In this document: piece after piece, positions 1 to 7,779 of the stretch
How positions within the stretch are numbered: the first letter of the stretch is position 1
How the letters are laid out: every line of letters begins with the position of its first letter
NCBI GenBank assembly: GCA_944332105.1
Contig: CALVJI010000005.1
Coordinates: 1-27,590, forward strand
Direction of reading: 5' to 3'
Source: an uncultured Bacilli bacterium
GTDB lineage: Bacteria; Bacillota_I; Bacilli_A; RF39; UBA660
DNA: 27,590 nt
Notes under the pieces: generated by a model
Database searches by the model: none
Seen by the model: only the letters and a program-made list of their open reading frames with translations
What the model was told of the DNA's origin: nothing
Position numbers and translations under genes: made by a program

Positions 1-70
1 TTCCATTTTTTTTACACTTCTCTTTCTATAACTTAGTATGGTCAAAACAACAACTAAGAATTCTTATTTT

Positions 71-95
71 TATACTTTTAACTATAAAAAGTATA
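71..95. repeat. Inverted repeat over the outgoing promoter, possible operator
   Basis: Perfect 9-bp arms at 71-79 and 87-95 (TATACTTTT / AAAAGTATA) are separated by 7 bases. The right arm covers the -10 hexamer of the minus-strand promoter at 90-119. There is no T-tract after it on either strand, so it is unlikely to be a terminator. A repressor site is an inference from position. A second short palindrome (TAAGAATTCTTA) lies at 55-66 in the same leader. Confidence 0.4.
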
Positions 96-119
96 GCACA
101 AAGTCGCATTATATCTCAA
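90..119 (-). promoter_or_regulatory. Promoter reading leftward out of the window
   Basis: On the minus strand a -35 TTGAGA (114-119), an 18-bp spacer and a -10 TATACT (90-95) preceded by TGC form an extended -10 promoter. Transcription would start near 83 and leave the window. A possible start codon (ATG at 4-6, reading left) lies at the edge, so the gene itself is not visible. In dcw clusters mraY often follows the PBP gene, but nothing here confirms that. Confidence 0.55.
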
Positions 120-129
120 TATTTTTTAC

Positions 130-156
130 AAAAAAAAGCTCTCTTTGACGAGAACT
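130..156 (-). terminator. Intrinsic terminator of the dcw operon
   Basis: A 7-bp stem (150-156 with 137-143, one G-U pair) with a 6-base loop is followed on the minus strand by eight T (positions 137-130). The stem begins at the base next to the stop codon of the PBP gene, so termination and translation end are tightly packed. Confidence 0.85.
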
Positions 157-2304
157 TTATGTATTTAAAGTAATTTCTAAAGTCATTGTAGTTGGATCTA
201 TTACGGTATCTGCCGGAATATTTGTACTTGTTACTTTGCCATAACCATTTAAGGTGTAATTAAGGCCAATCAAATTACAAAAACGAATAATTTCATTTGT
301 GCTCCAACCTGTAACATCAGGCATTTTATAAGTACTTTCGTTAGTTAAAAGAAAAACTTTTGAGCCAGCGATTACTTTACTTCCACTTAAAGGATATTGA
401 TTGATAACGTATTTGCCATTGCCAATAATTACTGGCGTTAGGCCTTGATTTTTTAAGTCTTCACTAACAGTTGTAACTTCTTTTGATAGATATTGGGTGA
501 TGTAGATGATTTTTGATGCGTCCACATCACTTTCGGTTTCTGTGACATTTACAATGTTTGCTACTTCTTTAATTGTATTTGAAATAATATTATAAATATC
601 TGTACTTGGGCCAACAAATTCTTTCGTTGCAAAATAGAATACATATTGAGGCTCTTCATAAGGGAAAATGCCTAGAAAAGATTTAATATAATCATATTCA
701 CCTGTTAAATAGCCACCGGTTGCAGAAGCTATTTGGGCAGTACCGGTTTTTCCAGCGATCGTTACATTAGATGGAGCATAGCTTTTATTGTAAGAAAAAC
801 TATTATAAACAACGTTATATAAAAGTTCTTTCATTTTGTTAATGGATTCAGTTGAAGCTATACGTGTTAATTCAGTTCTACTGTTTTGCAGTGTTGTATT
901 TCCTTCGCTATCAACAACTTTATCGACAATATAAGGTTTAATCATGACTCCATCATTGGCAATAGCACTCATGGCTTGTAAAAGTTGAACTGGAGTTACT
1001 AAAATACCTTGACCAAAGGAAGCGTTGGCAAGTTCGGATTCATAAGTGATATCTACTTGGCCTTCCGCTTCTCCTGGAAGGGTGATGCCTGTTTTTTCGC
1101 CAAAACCACATAAATCATAATAGTCATTTAATTTGGCAGATCCTAGTTTTAAAGCAAGGTTTGTCGCGGCAACATTGGATGAATATGCAAAGCCTGTATC
1201 ATAATTGATGGAACCCCATCCTACATTATTAAAGTCTTTGATGACCGTTCCTCCATCACTTAAAGTAATTGTTCCTGATTCATACATATCGCTGCCATTA
1301 TAAATACCGTTTTCCATTGCTGCAAGCCATGAAAATATTTTCATAGTACTACCTGGTTCATATTGGTAACTTACTAATGGATTTAAATAATTGTCTAATC
1401 CTTCTAAAGTATTTGGGTTAAAATTTGGGTTCGATGCACTCGCGACAATCGCGCCCGTTTTAGCATCCATAATTGTAAACATTGCCCATTCAAGTGTTTT
1501 GTCTTTAGAAAAACTAGCGATGGCATTTTCTAAAACATTTTGAATATCACTGTCAATCGTTAAATAAACATCTGATCCTGAAACGGCATCTTCTCTGATT
1601 TCTTCACTGGTGGCCATTTTATAGCCATAGGCATCTTGTTGGTATTCGACATAGCCATTTTGGCCTTTTAATTCGTTGTCAAAATATGCCTCTATTCCCA
1701 TTTCACCGACAATTTCTCCTTCATCGTTGCTACGGGCATAACCAATAATATAAGAGGCCCACGATGAATTAATGTATTGTCTTTTCTTGGCTAAAGTTTC
1801 AAATTCAATACCGGGTAAATCTAACTTTAAAATAGCTTGGCGTTCATCTTCAGTAATACGGCCCCATGTTCCTAATTCTACTTGATAAAGATCTTGAGCA
1901 AAGTAATTGTTTAAATCACTAGTACATTTTGTTTTTCCTTCTTCTGTACTGGCTAGAATTGCACATAGTGAGTTTGCTGTTCCTTCTTTATCTACCACAT
2001 GTTTAGGATTATTCATATCTGTTGTTCTTGAAGGTGATAAAATAGCAATGATTTTGTAAGAGTTGGCATTTTTAGCTAAAGGCTTACCATTTACATCATA
2101 AATGACTCCTCGACTGGCGTATAAGGTTTCTTTCGTCGTATTACGGCTACTGGCAAACTCTGTTAAGTTAATACCATCAACATTGTTACTTAACACCACA
2201 TAAGCTAATTTAATGATAATTAGGCAGAAAAAAAGACCAACAATGAGCATTGTCTGTTTCATATTTAAACGAATTTTATAGTTTTTTCTTTTAATTTTAC
2301 CCAT
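157..2304 (-). CDS. Division-type class B penicillin-binding protein with two PASTA domains
   Basis: Transpeptidase that cross-links septal peptidoglycan on the outer face of the membrane, of the PBP2X/PBP2B/SpoVD family (715 aa). One N-terminal membrane segment lies at about residues 18-38 after a basic tail. A PBP dimer domain follows. The transpeptidase domain shows the three expected motifs: SxxK at S319-K322 (STMK), SSN at 375-377 and KTGT at 519-522. Two PASTA repeats follow at about 595-655 and 658-715. The gene is last in mraZ-rsmH-ftsL-pbp, 14 bases after ftsL, with an AAAGGAG ribosome site. Position and partner (FtsL) argue for the division PBP. Whether it is the vegetative PBP or a SpoVD-like sporulation paralog cannot be told from sequence alone, so no symbol is given. 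All catalytic motifs are intact. Confidence 0.93.
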   Translation of the reverse strand: MGKIKRKNYKIRLNMKQTMLIVGLFFCLIIIKLAYVVLSNNVDGINLTEFASSRNTTKETLYASRGVIYDVNGKPLAKNANSYKIIAILSPSRTTDMNNPKHVVDKEGTANSLCAILASTEEGKTKCTSDLNNYFAQDLYQVELGTWGRITEDERQAILKLDLPGIEFETLAKKRQYINSSWASYIIGYARSNDEGEIVGEMGIEAYFDNELKGQNGYVEYQQDAYGYKMATSEEIREDAVSGSDVYLTIDSDIQNVLENAIASFSKDKTLEWAMFTIMDAKTGAIVASASNPNFNPNTLEGLDNYLNPLVSYQYEPGSTMKIFSWLAAMENGIYNGSDMYESGTITLSDGGTVIKDFNNVGWGSINYDTGFAYSSNVAATNLALKLGSAKLNDYYDLCGFGEKTGITLPGEAEGQVDITYESELANASFGQGILVTPVQLLQAMSAIANDGVMIKPYIVDKVVDSEGNTTLQNSRTELTRIASTESINKMKELLYNVVYNSFSYNKSYAPSNVTIAGKTGTAQIASATGGYLTGEYDYIKSFLGIFPYEEPQYVFYFATKEFVGPSTDIYNIISNTIKEVANIVNVTETESDVDASKIIYITQYLSKEVTTVSEDLKNQGLTPVIIGNGKYVINQYPLSGSKVIAGSKVFLLTNESTYKMPDVTGWSTNEIIRFCNLIGLNYTLNGYGKVTSTNIPADTVIDPTTMTLEITLNT

Positions 2305-2318
2305 TTTGGCTCCTTTAA

Positions 2319-2612
2319 TTATTCATTAACATTTTTAATATTTTCATTATTATACGTCAAACCTTTTTCGGTTGCAACTTCTTGGATTTTATCCAATGAA
2401 GCAAGTTCATCTACTTGCATACTTAAAGATTCATTAATACCTTCTTGTGTTGCAATTTTTGATTTCATTTTTTCTAAAGAAATATTTGTTTCAGAAAGTA
2501 CAGCTTTGGTAAAAACAGTGCCAATTGGAAAAAGAATTAAGGCAAAAACAATGAGAATATACAAAAATTTTTCTCCTTTAAGCATTTTTACTTTTTTATG
2601 AGTTTTACGCAT
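2319..2612 (-). CDS. ftsL: Cell division protein FtsL-like
   Basis: Small bitopic division protein (97 aa). In the family it pairs with DivIC/FtsB and activates the FtsW-PBP septal synthase. The sequence has a basic cytoplasmic N-terminus (residues 1-15), one membrane helix at about 16-37 and a polar outer segment (about 40-85) with the spacing of a coiled coil. FtsL proteins are poorly conserved, so the call rests mainly on size, topology and location between rsmH and the PBP gene. The start has an AAAGGATC site about ten bases upstream and lies only four bases past the rsmH stop, so the genes are co-transcribed. Confidence 0.8.
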   Translation of the reverse strand: MRKTHKKVKMLKGEKFLYILIVFALILFPIGTVFTKAVLSETNISLEKMKSKIATQEGINESLSMQVDELASLDKIQEVATEKGLTYNNENIKNVNE

Positions 2613-2616
2613 ATTA

Positions 2617-3537
2617 TCAGATCCTTTCTACAATTCTTAATTTTGCACTTTTACTGCGACTGTTTTCTGCTAGTTCTTGTTCACTTGGAACAATTGGTTT
2701 TTTATTAATAATTTTTAGTGTTGGTTGGTATTCTAGTGGAATTTCTGGTAATCCACTCACGATTTTATCGACTTCACTATATTTTTTGAATGTTTGTTTT
2801 ACAATACGATCTTCTAGAGAGTGGAAAGTAATAACGACTAAGCGTCCACCTTTTTTTAGTAGTGAAATGGCATCGGGCAAGACTTTTTCTAAATCTTCTA
2901 ATTCATGATTTACAGCAATGCGAATCGCTTGAAATATTTTGCGTTCAGGATGTGTATCATAGAAGTATTTTGCTCCTACAGAATCTTTGATAATATCACA
3001 CAATTCTTGAGTGTAAGTTATGTCTTTTTTCTTACGATAATCTACGATTGCTTTGGCAATGAGTGCACTTCTTTTTTCTTCACCGTATTGATAGAAAATC
3101 GTTTTTAATTCTTCTTCTGAATAGGTTTTTAGTAAGACTTTGGCATCAAAGTCTTCACGTTTATCCATCCGCATATCTAAAACTTCGTTGCGCATATAAG
3201 AAAAGCCTCTATTTTCATCTAATTGTGGTGAAGAAACACCTAAGTCAAATAAAATACCATCTACCTTTTCAACACCTAAAAGGTTGAGTTCGCTTTTTAA
3301 ATTTACAAAGTCTTGGCGAATAATTTGATAGGAATTTCCAATGTTTTTTAAAATTTCTTCCGAATAATTTGCAGCATCTTCATCGCGATCGAAGGCGAAT
3401 AATTTTCCCCTTTTTATTCTTTTTAGTATCGCACTGGCATCACCGGCATATCCTAAAGTTGCATCCACGTAGATACCATCTTCTTTAATTTGTAAACCCT
3501 CAATTGCTTCTTTTTGTAAAACTGAATAATGTTTCAT
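2617..3537 (-). CDS. rsmH: 16S rRNA (cytosine1402-N4)-methyltransferase RsmH
   Basis: SAM-dependent methyltransferase that modifies C1402 of 16S rRNA in the P-site (306 aa, usual length). The N-terminus has the family features: an SAM-binding segment around residues 27-35 (ATLGYAGDAS), the acidic end of strand 2 (FDRDEDA, about 49-55), and the DLGVSSPQLDENRGFS signature near 98-113. The typical late motif VITFHSLEDR lies near 235-245, with NSRSKSAKLR near the end. The gene directly follows mraZ: its ATG ends one base before the mraZ stop region. The start MKHYSVL matches the usual N-terminus (family: xFxHxSVLLxE). Confidence 0.95.
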   Translation of the reverse strand: MKHYSVLQKEAIEGLQIKEDGIYVDATLGYAGDASAILKRIKRGKLFAFDRDEDAANYSEEILKNIGNSYQIIRQDFVNLKSELNLLGVEKVDGILFDLGVSSPQLDENRGFSYMRNEVLDMRMDKREDFDAKVLLKTYSEEELKTIFYQYGEEKRSALIAKAIVDYRKKKDITYTQELCDIIKDSVGAKYFYDTHPERKIFQAIRIAVNHELEDLEKVLPDAISLLKKGGRLVVITFHSLEDRIVKQTFKKYSEVDKIVSGLPEIPLEYQPTLKIINKKPIVPSEQELAENSRSKSAKLRIVERI

Positions 3538-3969
3538 TTAGGAAATTCCTCCAAATAAATTTTCCGCGATATCACTAAGCTTGGATTCGTTATCCTGTAA
3601 GAAATTCTCCCAAGCTTCTTTATCCCATATTTCAATACGATCATTCGCGCCGATTATGACACAGTCTTTTTTTAAACCAGCGTGAATGATCAATGGGGAG
3701 GTTATACAAGTTCTTCCTTGACGGTCAAACTCGCATTCAGTGGCACCGGAAAAAAAGCTGCGGATAAAAGTACGAGCATCTTTTTTGGTAAAAGGTAGAG
3801 TATTTAAGGATTCTACTAGATGTTGCCAATCTACTTTGGCATAGACATAAAGGCAATTTTCAATGCCTTTGGCAATAATAAATTGGTCTTTTAATTGCTC
3901 GCGAAACTTTGTTGGGATTACAATTCGTCCTTTTTCATCAATAGTATGATGATATTCCCCCATGAACAT
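3538..3969 (-). CDS. mraZ: Transcriptional regulator MraZ
   Basis: AbrB-fold DNA-binding protein with two SpoVT/AbrB-like halves; it forms rings and regulates the dcw promoter by binding repeats in its own upstream region. The protein shows both DxxG(R) signatures: IDEKGRIVIPTKFRE near the start and FDRQGRTCITSPL in the second half. The ATG at 3969 is chosen because it gives the family N-terminus MFMGEYHHTID and 143 aa, the same as B. subtilis, with GGGGGA as ribosome site six bases upstream. An in-frame GTG at 3993 would extend it by eight residues but lies inside the MraZ boxes. First gene of the dcw operon; probably autoregulated. Confidence 0.95.
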   Translation of the reverse strand: MFMGEYHHTIDEKGRIVIPTKFREQLKDQFIIAKGIENCLYVYAKVDWQHLVESLNTLPFTKKDARTFIRSFFSGATECEFDRQGRTCITSPLIIHAGLKKDCVIIGANDRIEIWDKEAWENFLQDNESKLSDIAENLFGGIS

Positions 3970-3979
3970 ATCTAATCCC

Positions 3980-4012
3980 CCACTTTCTTCCACTTTCTAC
4001 CACTGTCTACCA
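3980..4012 (-). promoter_or_regulatory. MraZ boxes: four TGG repeats at 10-bp spacing
   Basis: On the minus strand TGG occurs at 4010-4012, 4000-4002, 3990-3992 and 3980-3982, exactly one helical turn apart. The three spacers between them, TAGACAG, TAGAAAG and AAGAAAG, are similar. This is the known layout of MraZ operators (direct repeats with a TGG/GTGG core). The last box merges with the mraZ ribosome site, so bound MraZ could affect both promoter clearance and translation. Confidence 0.88.
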
Positions 4013-4040
4013 TTATATTACTAAAAAATCCCCAAAAAGT
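4012..4040 (-). promoter_or_regulatory. Probable mraZ/dcw promoter
   Basis: A perfect -10 TATAAT lies at 4012-4017 on the minus strand, directly upstream of and touching the first MraZ box. At 17 bp the -35 position (4035-4040, ACTTTT) matches consensus poorly. Predicted start near 4005, leader about 36 nt. A weak -35 suits a promoter under regulator control, but this is inference. Confidence 0.5.
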
Positions 4041-4064
4041 AAAGAAAACGATTTAAAAAAAAGC

Positions 4065-4092
4065 AAAAAAAAGCAACTTGACAAGCAAGTTG
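4065..4092 (-). terminator. Intrinsic terminator of the hydrogenase gene
   Basis: Perfect 7-bp stem CAACTTG/CAAGTTG (4086-4092 with 4074-4080), 5-base loop, then a T-run (4072-4065) on the minus strand. It lies 15 bases past the stop codon and insulates the dcw promoter downstream of it. Confidence 0.88.
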
Positions 4093-4107
4093 ACAAAAAT
4101 TTTGGCA

Positions 4108-5559
4108 TTATGAACGAGGTTTGTAAGTTGTATGAAGATAACGATGAGCGATTTCGCTACCTGGTTCAAGTAAAAAGTCTTGGTAAATCTTCTTTATATC
4201 TGGATTTTGATAGCTTGCTTTAATCGTGTCACTCTCGTCGCGATTGTAAAGGCCTTTGATGCGTTTTTCTTTAATTTCTTTTTCTTTTCCTTCAGGATAT
4301 TTTGGTTGGCCTCCGCCGCCAACACAACCACCTTGGCAATTCATAATTTCAATGAAATGATAAGGACTTATTCCGTTTTTAACATCTTCAAGAATTTTTC
4401 CGGCTGATCGTATTTTGTGAACGACTGCTACTCTAATTTCTAAACCATCAATGTTTAAGGCAAGTTCTTTCACGTTATCATAGCCGCGAGCATCCTGGAA
4501 AGAAAGATGGGCATTTTCATAGTCTTTGCCAGTTAGAAAATAGTAAAGTGTTCGTAAGGCAGATTCGGCGACTCCTCCGGTGTTTCCAAAGATCGTTCCT
4601 CCCCCACTTCCTTCACCTAGTAAAGAATCAAAATTGCTTTTGGTGACATTTCGCAAATCGATTTGTTCTTCTTTTAACCATTTTGTAAGTTCTGAAACAG
4701 TAATTACAGCATCTGTTCCTGGAATTTCTTCACGTTTTACTTCAAATTTCTTAGCCGTACAAGGAGTTATCGCAACGGTATAAAGATCTTCGCTCGCGAT
4801 GTTCATTTTGCTTGCAAAATATTCTTTTACCATGACACCTTCCATACCGATTGGACTTTTACAAGTAGAAAGATGGTCTAATATTTCGGGATAGAAAGTC
4901 TCTGCATATTTGACCCAAGCTGGACAACAGGAAGTAAACATTGGTAAAACGCCATTGTTTTGTAAACGATTTTTTAATTCAGTTGCCTCTTCCATGATCG
5001 TTAAATCTGCGCCAAAAGTTGTGTCTAAAACATAAGTGAATCCCAATGCGCGTAAGGCTCCAACAAGCTCATCTTTTAAAAATGTGCCTGCTTCAAAGCC
5101 AAAAGATTCACCAATAGAAACACGAATAGCTGGTGAGGTGTAGGCAACTAATATTTTGCCCTTTTCTTTCGCTTTTTTCACCTCGGTTACTTCATCTTTA
5201 GGACGCAAGGCATTAGTAGGACAAGTCATAATACATTGACCACAAGTTAAACATTTTTCTGTATCTTCACCAAAGTTTAGACCACATCTTTCTAAGCAAG
5301 TCGTTTTACAAATACCACAATCTATGCAGACAGAGTCGTCTTTACCTACGCCTAAATTTTTTTCATCGAATAAAACAGCATGTTCAAAAATTCTCTTACT
5401 CTCTTTTTCTTCTTTCGTGTCTTCCAAAACATAGGGTGCAAACATTTCTTTACTGACAAAACACATTGGACAAACATAAGGCTCTGGTAGCTCTGTCCAC
5501 TTTTTTCCTTCTATTTCTTCATCATATATATAGCCACAAATTTTACAGCGATACTTCAT
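4108..5559 (-). CDS. [FeFe]-hydrogenase with N-terminal rubredoxin domain
   Basis: Reversible H2-forming enzyme that disposes of fermentative electrons (483 aa, cytoplasmic). Three modules are visible. A rubredoxin domain (residues 1-45) has Cys pairs C5/C8 and C30/C33. Two [4Fe-4S] ferredoxin motifs follow at C78-C88 and C103-C113 (CLTCGQCIMTCP). The H-cluster domain has L1 TSCCPAW at 209-215, L2 TPCTAKKFE around C267, and L3 MNCQGGCVGGGGQP around C408/C412. The proton-relay Cys is C211; ligands C212, C267, C408 and C412 are all present. The C-terminal helix (SEIAHRYLHTTY) is small-subunit-like. L2 has TPC where the classic form has MPC. No HydE/F/G maturases lie in this window. Single-gene unit with its own promoter and terminator. 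The rubredoxin fusion suggests electron exchange with rubredoxin-using partners such as rubrerythrin or flavodiiron proteins; that is inference. Confidence 0.92.
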   Translation of the reverse strand: MKYRCKICGYIYDEEIEGKKWTELPEPYVCPMCFVSKEMFAPYVLEDTKEEKESKRIFEHAVLFDEKNLGVGKDDSVCIDCGICKTTCLERCGLNFGEDTEKCLTCGQCIMTCPTNALRPKDEVTEVKKAKEKGKILVAYTSPAIRVSIGESFGFEAGTFLKDELVGALRALGFTYVLDTTFGADLTIMEEATELKNRLQNNGVLPMFTSCCPAWVKYAETFYPEILDHLSTCKSPIGMEGVMVKEYFASKMNIASEDLYTVAITPCTAKKFEVKREEIPGTDAVITVSELTKWLKEEQIDLRNVTKSNFDSLLGEGSGGGTIFGNTGGVAESALRTLYYFLTGKDYENAHLSFQDARGYDNVKELALNIDGLEIRVAVVHKIRSAGKILEDVKNGISPYHFIEIMNCQGGCVGGGGQPKYPEGKEKEIKEKRIKGLYNRDESDTIKASYQNPDIKKIYQDFLLEPGSEIAHRYLHTTYKPRS

Positions 5560-5584
5560 ACTGCACTCTCCTTTATCTTATATA

Positions 5585-5593
5585 AGTATATCA
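5585..5593 (-). promoter_or_regulatory. Extended -10 promoter of the hydrogenase gene
   Basis: TGATATACT at 5585-5593 on the minus strand is a TGn-TATACT extended -10. No convincing -35 is visible. Predicted start near 5578 leaves a leader of about 19 nt that ends in an AAGGAG ribosome site 8 bases before the ATG. Confidence 0.55.
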
Positions 5594-5610
5594 TATTTTT
5601 AGTGAGCAAA

Positions 5611-5635
5611 GAAAAAAAGTCTCTTTTAAGACTTT
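5611..5635 (-). terminator. Intrinsic terminator overlapping a stop codon
   Basis: A 7-bp stem (5629-5635 with 5616-5622, AAAGTCT/AGACTTT) is followed by T on the minus strand. The stop codon of the upstream membrane-protein gene (5626-5628) lies in the loop. Confidence 0.8.
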
Positions 5636-7260
5636 CTTTTAACAAATTTATAGTAGATACCGTAAATTATAATACCACCTAATGTTCCTAATGAAATATA
5701 CAAACAAATACGGTAAGCTAGTGTGCCTTCAAATGTTAAAGTATAAGAGCCGCTTTTTACTTTGGAACTTAAGAATCCGTTTTCATTTTCCCATAAATCA
5801 TAGGAATTTCCTTCACTGTCTTGTAATGAATAACCAAAATAGAAAATACGTGGCATTTCTATTTCAATTTCTTCTTCACTTTCAACAGTAAACTCTAAAG
5901 TAGGAACATCATTATTTAAAATTGTAATCGTCGCATCCTCGTTGGTTGTTTTAATATTTTCATCACGAGAATTAAAGTAGTCGATGTTACTCTCAACATT
6001 CACTGGTAAATATTCTCTTTGCCAGCCCATACCAAAGTTATAATCTAAAAAACTTATATCTAGAGCATCTTGTGAAGCAAAATGTAAAGAAGAAAATCCT
6101 GATAAAATTAAACCTAAAATCACCGTGACATATAGAAGTTTCGAACGAACTTTTTTTAAAGCAAGTGGTGCGATAAAGGAGACGGCCAGAATAACAAAGG
6201 CAACTAGCCGCCAACCAAATTGGATCATAAAGAAAGTATATGGCATTAAAATCCATGGAAAATAAACGGTTGAAAGCCATAAACTTAAAATACCAAAGAT
6301 GAGCACTAGTTTGTATTTATCCTCACGAAAAGAATGACGATAGAACTTCGCGACAACTACTAATAAAATGATTGTAATAATGCTGAAGTAAAAATAAATT
6401 TCGTCTTTACTAAATGGCGCAAAATATTCAAATCCCCACAATGCTGTATGTTGAATACCCCATGACATTACCCATTTCTCATAGACACGGTAGTTACCAA
6501 AAAACTTGTGTTCAAATAGAGGTTCGAAGAAAAAAGCCGTCAATAAAAATACTAAAAGACATGCTTTAATAAAAGGAATTAAGAATTCTTTTTTAAAGAT
6601 CTTTTTGTAAAAGAACAGCATACTTATACCTAAAAATAAGGTAAAATAAATCATCATTGTAAAATGAGATAAGATGCCACCTACATAGCCAATTATGAAT
6701 AAGGGATAAAAGAGTTTTTTGTTGCCTTCAAGTAATTCTTTCACTGCTGTAATGATGAGTGGAAGAAAAAGAAAAAGTAAACTTTCGGCCTCAGCATCTC
6801 GAACATAAATCTCGTTGATATGATAAGCACTAGTCATATAAATTAAAGCTCCGATAAAGCTTAATTTTTTATCCTTAAAGAAACGATTCGCGCAGTAAAA
6901 GAATATGACTCCTGAGAAAAAATAAATTAAAAAATGAGTTATTTTTAAAGATGTCAGAACATCTATTGACAAAAAATCTAAAAAATAAGCCATATAGGCC
7001 GCGATTGTATGAGATAATGGCGGATAAAATAAACGGGTGCCATAACCAAAGTTATTCGCGACTAAAGGAACAATTTTGCTAAAAATGCCATCCCAGAAGT
7101 TTTCTTTAATCATGCCGACTAATACATTAATGTTACTAACATGATATAAGGTGTCTCCATTAGTATAATAAGGATGAATAAACATCGGAATGAAAAGTAA
7201 TACTGCTACTAAAAGTAGTCCAAGGATAAAGATACGATTTTTTTGTTTTAGCCACTTCAT
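5626..7260 (-). CDS. Polytopic membrane protein, GT-C-like / PTPS-related family
   Basis: Large integral membrane protein (544 aa) with roughly ten or more hydrophobic helices. After the first helix (about 9-29) comes an outside loop with GDTLYH (35-40); an acidic residue at this place is typical of GT-C fold glycosyltransferases. The long loop 60-85 contains YGTRLFYPPLSH. A soluble, beta-rich outer segment runs from about 400 to 510, then a last helix and a basic tail (KFVKRKS). It most resembles the membrane proteins annotated as 6-pyruvoyl-tetrahydropterin synthase-related (PF10131) or YfhO-like, a name that does not describe their activity. Probable role: moving or adding a sugar to a lipid- or wall-linked polymer. 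Second gene of an operon, 12 bases after a small membrane-anchored protein. Substrate unknown. Confidence 0.6.
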   Translation of the reverse strand: MKWLKQKNRIFILGLLLVAVLLFIPMFIHPYYTNGDTLYHVSNINVLVGMIKENFWDGIFSKIVPLVANNFGYGTRLFYPPLSHTIAAYMAYFLDFLSIDVLTSLKITHFLIYFFSGVIFFYCANRFFKDKKLSFIGALIYMTSAYHINEIYVRDAEAESLLFLFLPLIITAVKELLEGNKKLFYPLFIIGYVGGILSHFTMMIYFTLFLGISMLFFYKKIFKKEFLIPFIKACLLVFLLTAFFFEPLFEHKFFGNYRVYEKWVMSWGIQHTALWGFEYFAPFSKDEIYFYFSIITIILLVVVAKFYRHSFREDKYKLVLIFGILSLWLSTVYFPWILMPYTFFMIQFGWRLVAFVILAVSFIAPLALKKVRSKLLYVTVILGLILSGFSSLHFASQDALDISFLDYNFGMGWQREYLPVNVESNIDYFNSRDENIKTTNEDATITILNNDVPTLEFTVESEEEIEIEMPRIFYFGYSLQDSEGNSYDLWENENGFLSSKVKSGSYTLTFEGTLAYRICLYISLGTLGGIIIYGIYYKFVKRKS

Positions 7261-7272
7261 AGTACATTATCC

Positions 7273-7638
7273 CTATGGAGTACTTGTAAAATATAAGTCA
7301 CAAGTAGTTGAGGAAGTCATATTTAAAACTTTAACAGACCATTCTGTTTCATCAAAATCAACGGTTGCTTCACTGGGATCACAAGTAGCAGATTGAAAAG
7401 TATATCCTTCGCTTGCGGCTGGCATTTCATCTGATGCTTCCCCATCTCGATAGAATGTAAAAGATAAATCTGGTGGGGCTACCACTGTTCCTTCAATCAT
7501 GTTATACGTTGCATTGCTTTCAAATGATGCAAAGGAAGTGTAGAAGAATACACCGGCAATCAACAAAATGCACGCGACTGTAAAAATAATGATTCCTGTC
7601 TTTTTGACGTTTTTTTCTTTAAATTTTTCAAGTTTCAT
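7273..7638 (-). CDS. Small membrane-anchored extracellular protein
   Basis: Unknown protein of 121 aa. It has a basic N-terminus (residues 1-14), one membrane helix (about 15-36), then an outer domain of about 80 residues rich in T, S, D and E. Two cysteines (C86 in SATCDPSE and C113 in TTCDLYF) could form a disulfide. The pattern ATCD...W...N-TSSTTCDLYF resembles short beta-domains I recall from surface proteins of uncultured gut Bacilli. The ATG at 7638 is preferred over a GTG three codons earlier because AAGGTGA then lies five bases upstream. First gene of an operon with the GT-C-like protein, so it may be a partner or a substrate of that enzyme; this is a guess from proximity. Confidence 0.65.
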   Translation of the reverse strand: MKLEKFKEKNVKKTGIIIFTVACILLIAGVFFYTSFASFESNATYNMIEGTVVAPPDLSFTFYRDGEASDEMPAASEGYTFQSATCDPSEATVDFDETEWSVKVLNMTSSTTCDLYFTSTP

Positions 7639-7661
7639 AGTACTCACCTTCTATATTTTCT

Positions 7662-7688
7662 ATTATATCATATTTTTTTAGATTTCAA
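7662..7688 (-). promoter_or_regulatory. Promoter of the envelope operon
   Basis: Minus-strand -10 TATAAT (7662-7667) with TGA directly upstream (extended -10) and TTGAAA at 7683-7688, spacer 15. The spacer is short, but the extended -10 compensates. Predicted leader to the ATG at 7638 is about 17 nt. Confidence 0.65.
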
Positions 7689-7752
7689 GCAAATGTTGCG
7701 ATAGCACGTCAACTAATCGACATAACTTGACTTCATTTTCCTCTTCTAATCT

Positions 7753-7779
7753 AAAAAAAGCATGGCTTATCGCTATGCT
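7753..7779 (-). terminator. Intrinsic terminator of rpmG-efp, overlapping the efp stop
   Basis: Minus-strand hairpin with arms 7772-7779 and 7759-7766 (AGCATAGC / GCCATGCT, one mismatch), loop of 5, then seven T. The efp stop codon (7773-7775) is inside the first arm. Confidence 0.82.

Noticed and set aside
2905..3287. Plus-strand open frames opposite rsmH and other genes (for example 13356-13887 and 22179-22490).
   Set aside because: They lie antisense to well-supported genes, lack ribosome sites and show low-complexity translations typical of shadow frames.
3970..3993. GTG start for mraZ eight codons upstream.
   Set aside because: It lies inside the MraZ boxes and upstream of the best ribosome site; family N-terminus and length fit the ATG at 3969.
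7708..7731. Inverted repeat GTCAA...TTGAC upstream of the envelope operon.
   Set aside because: Arms of only five bases with a 14-base centre; expected by chance and too far from the promoter to interpret.
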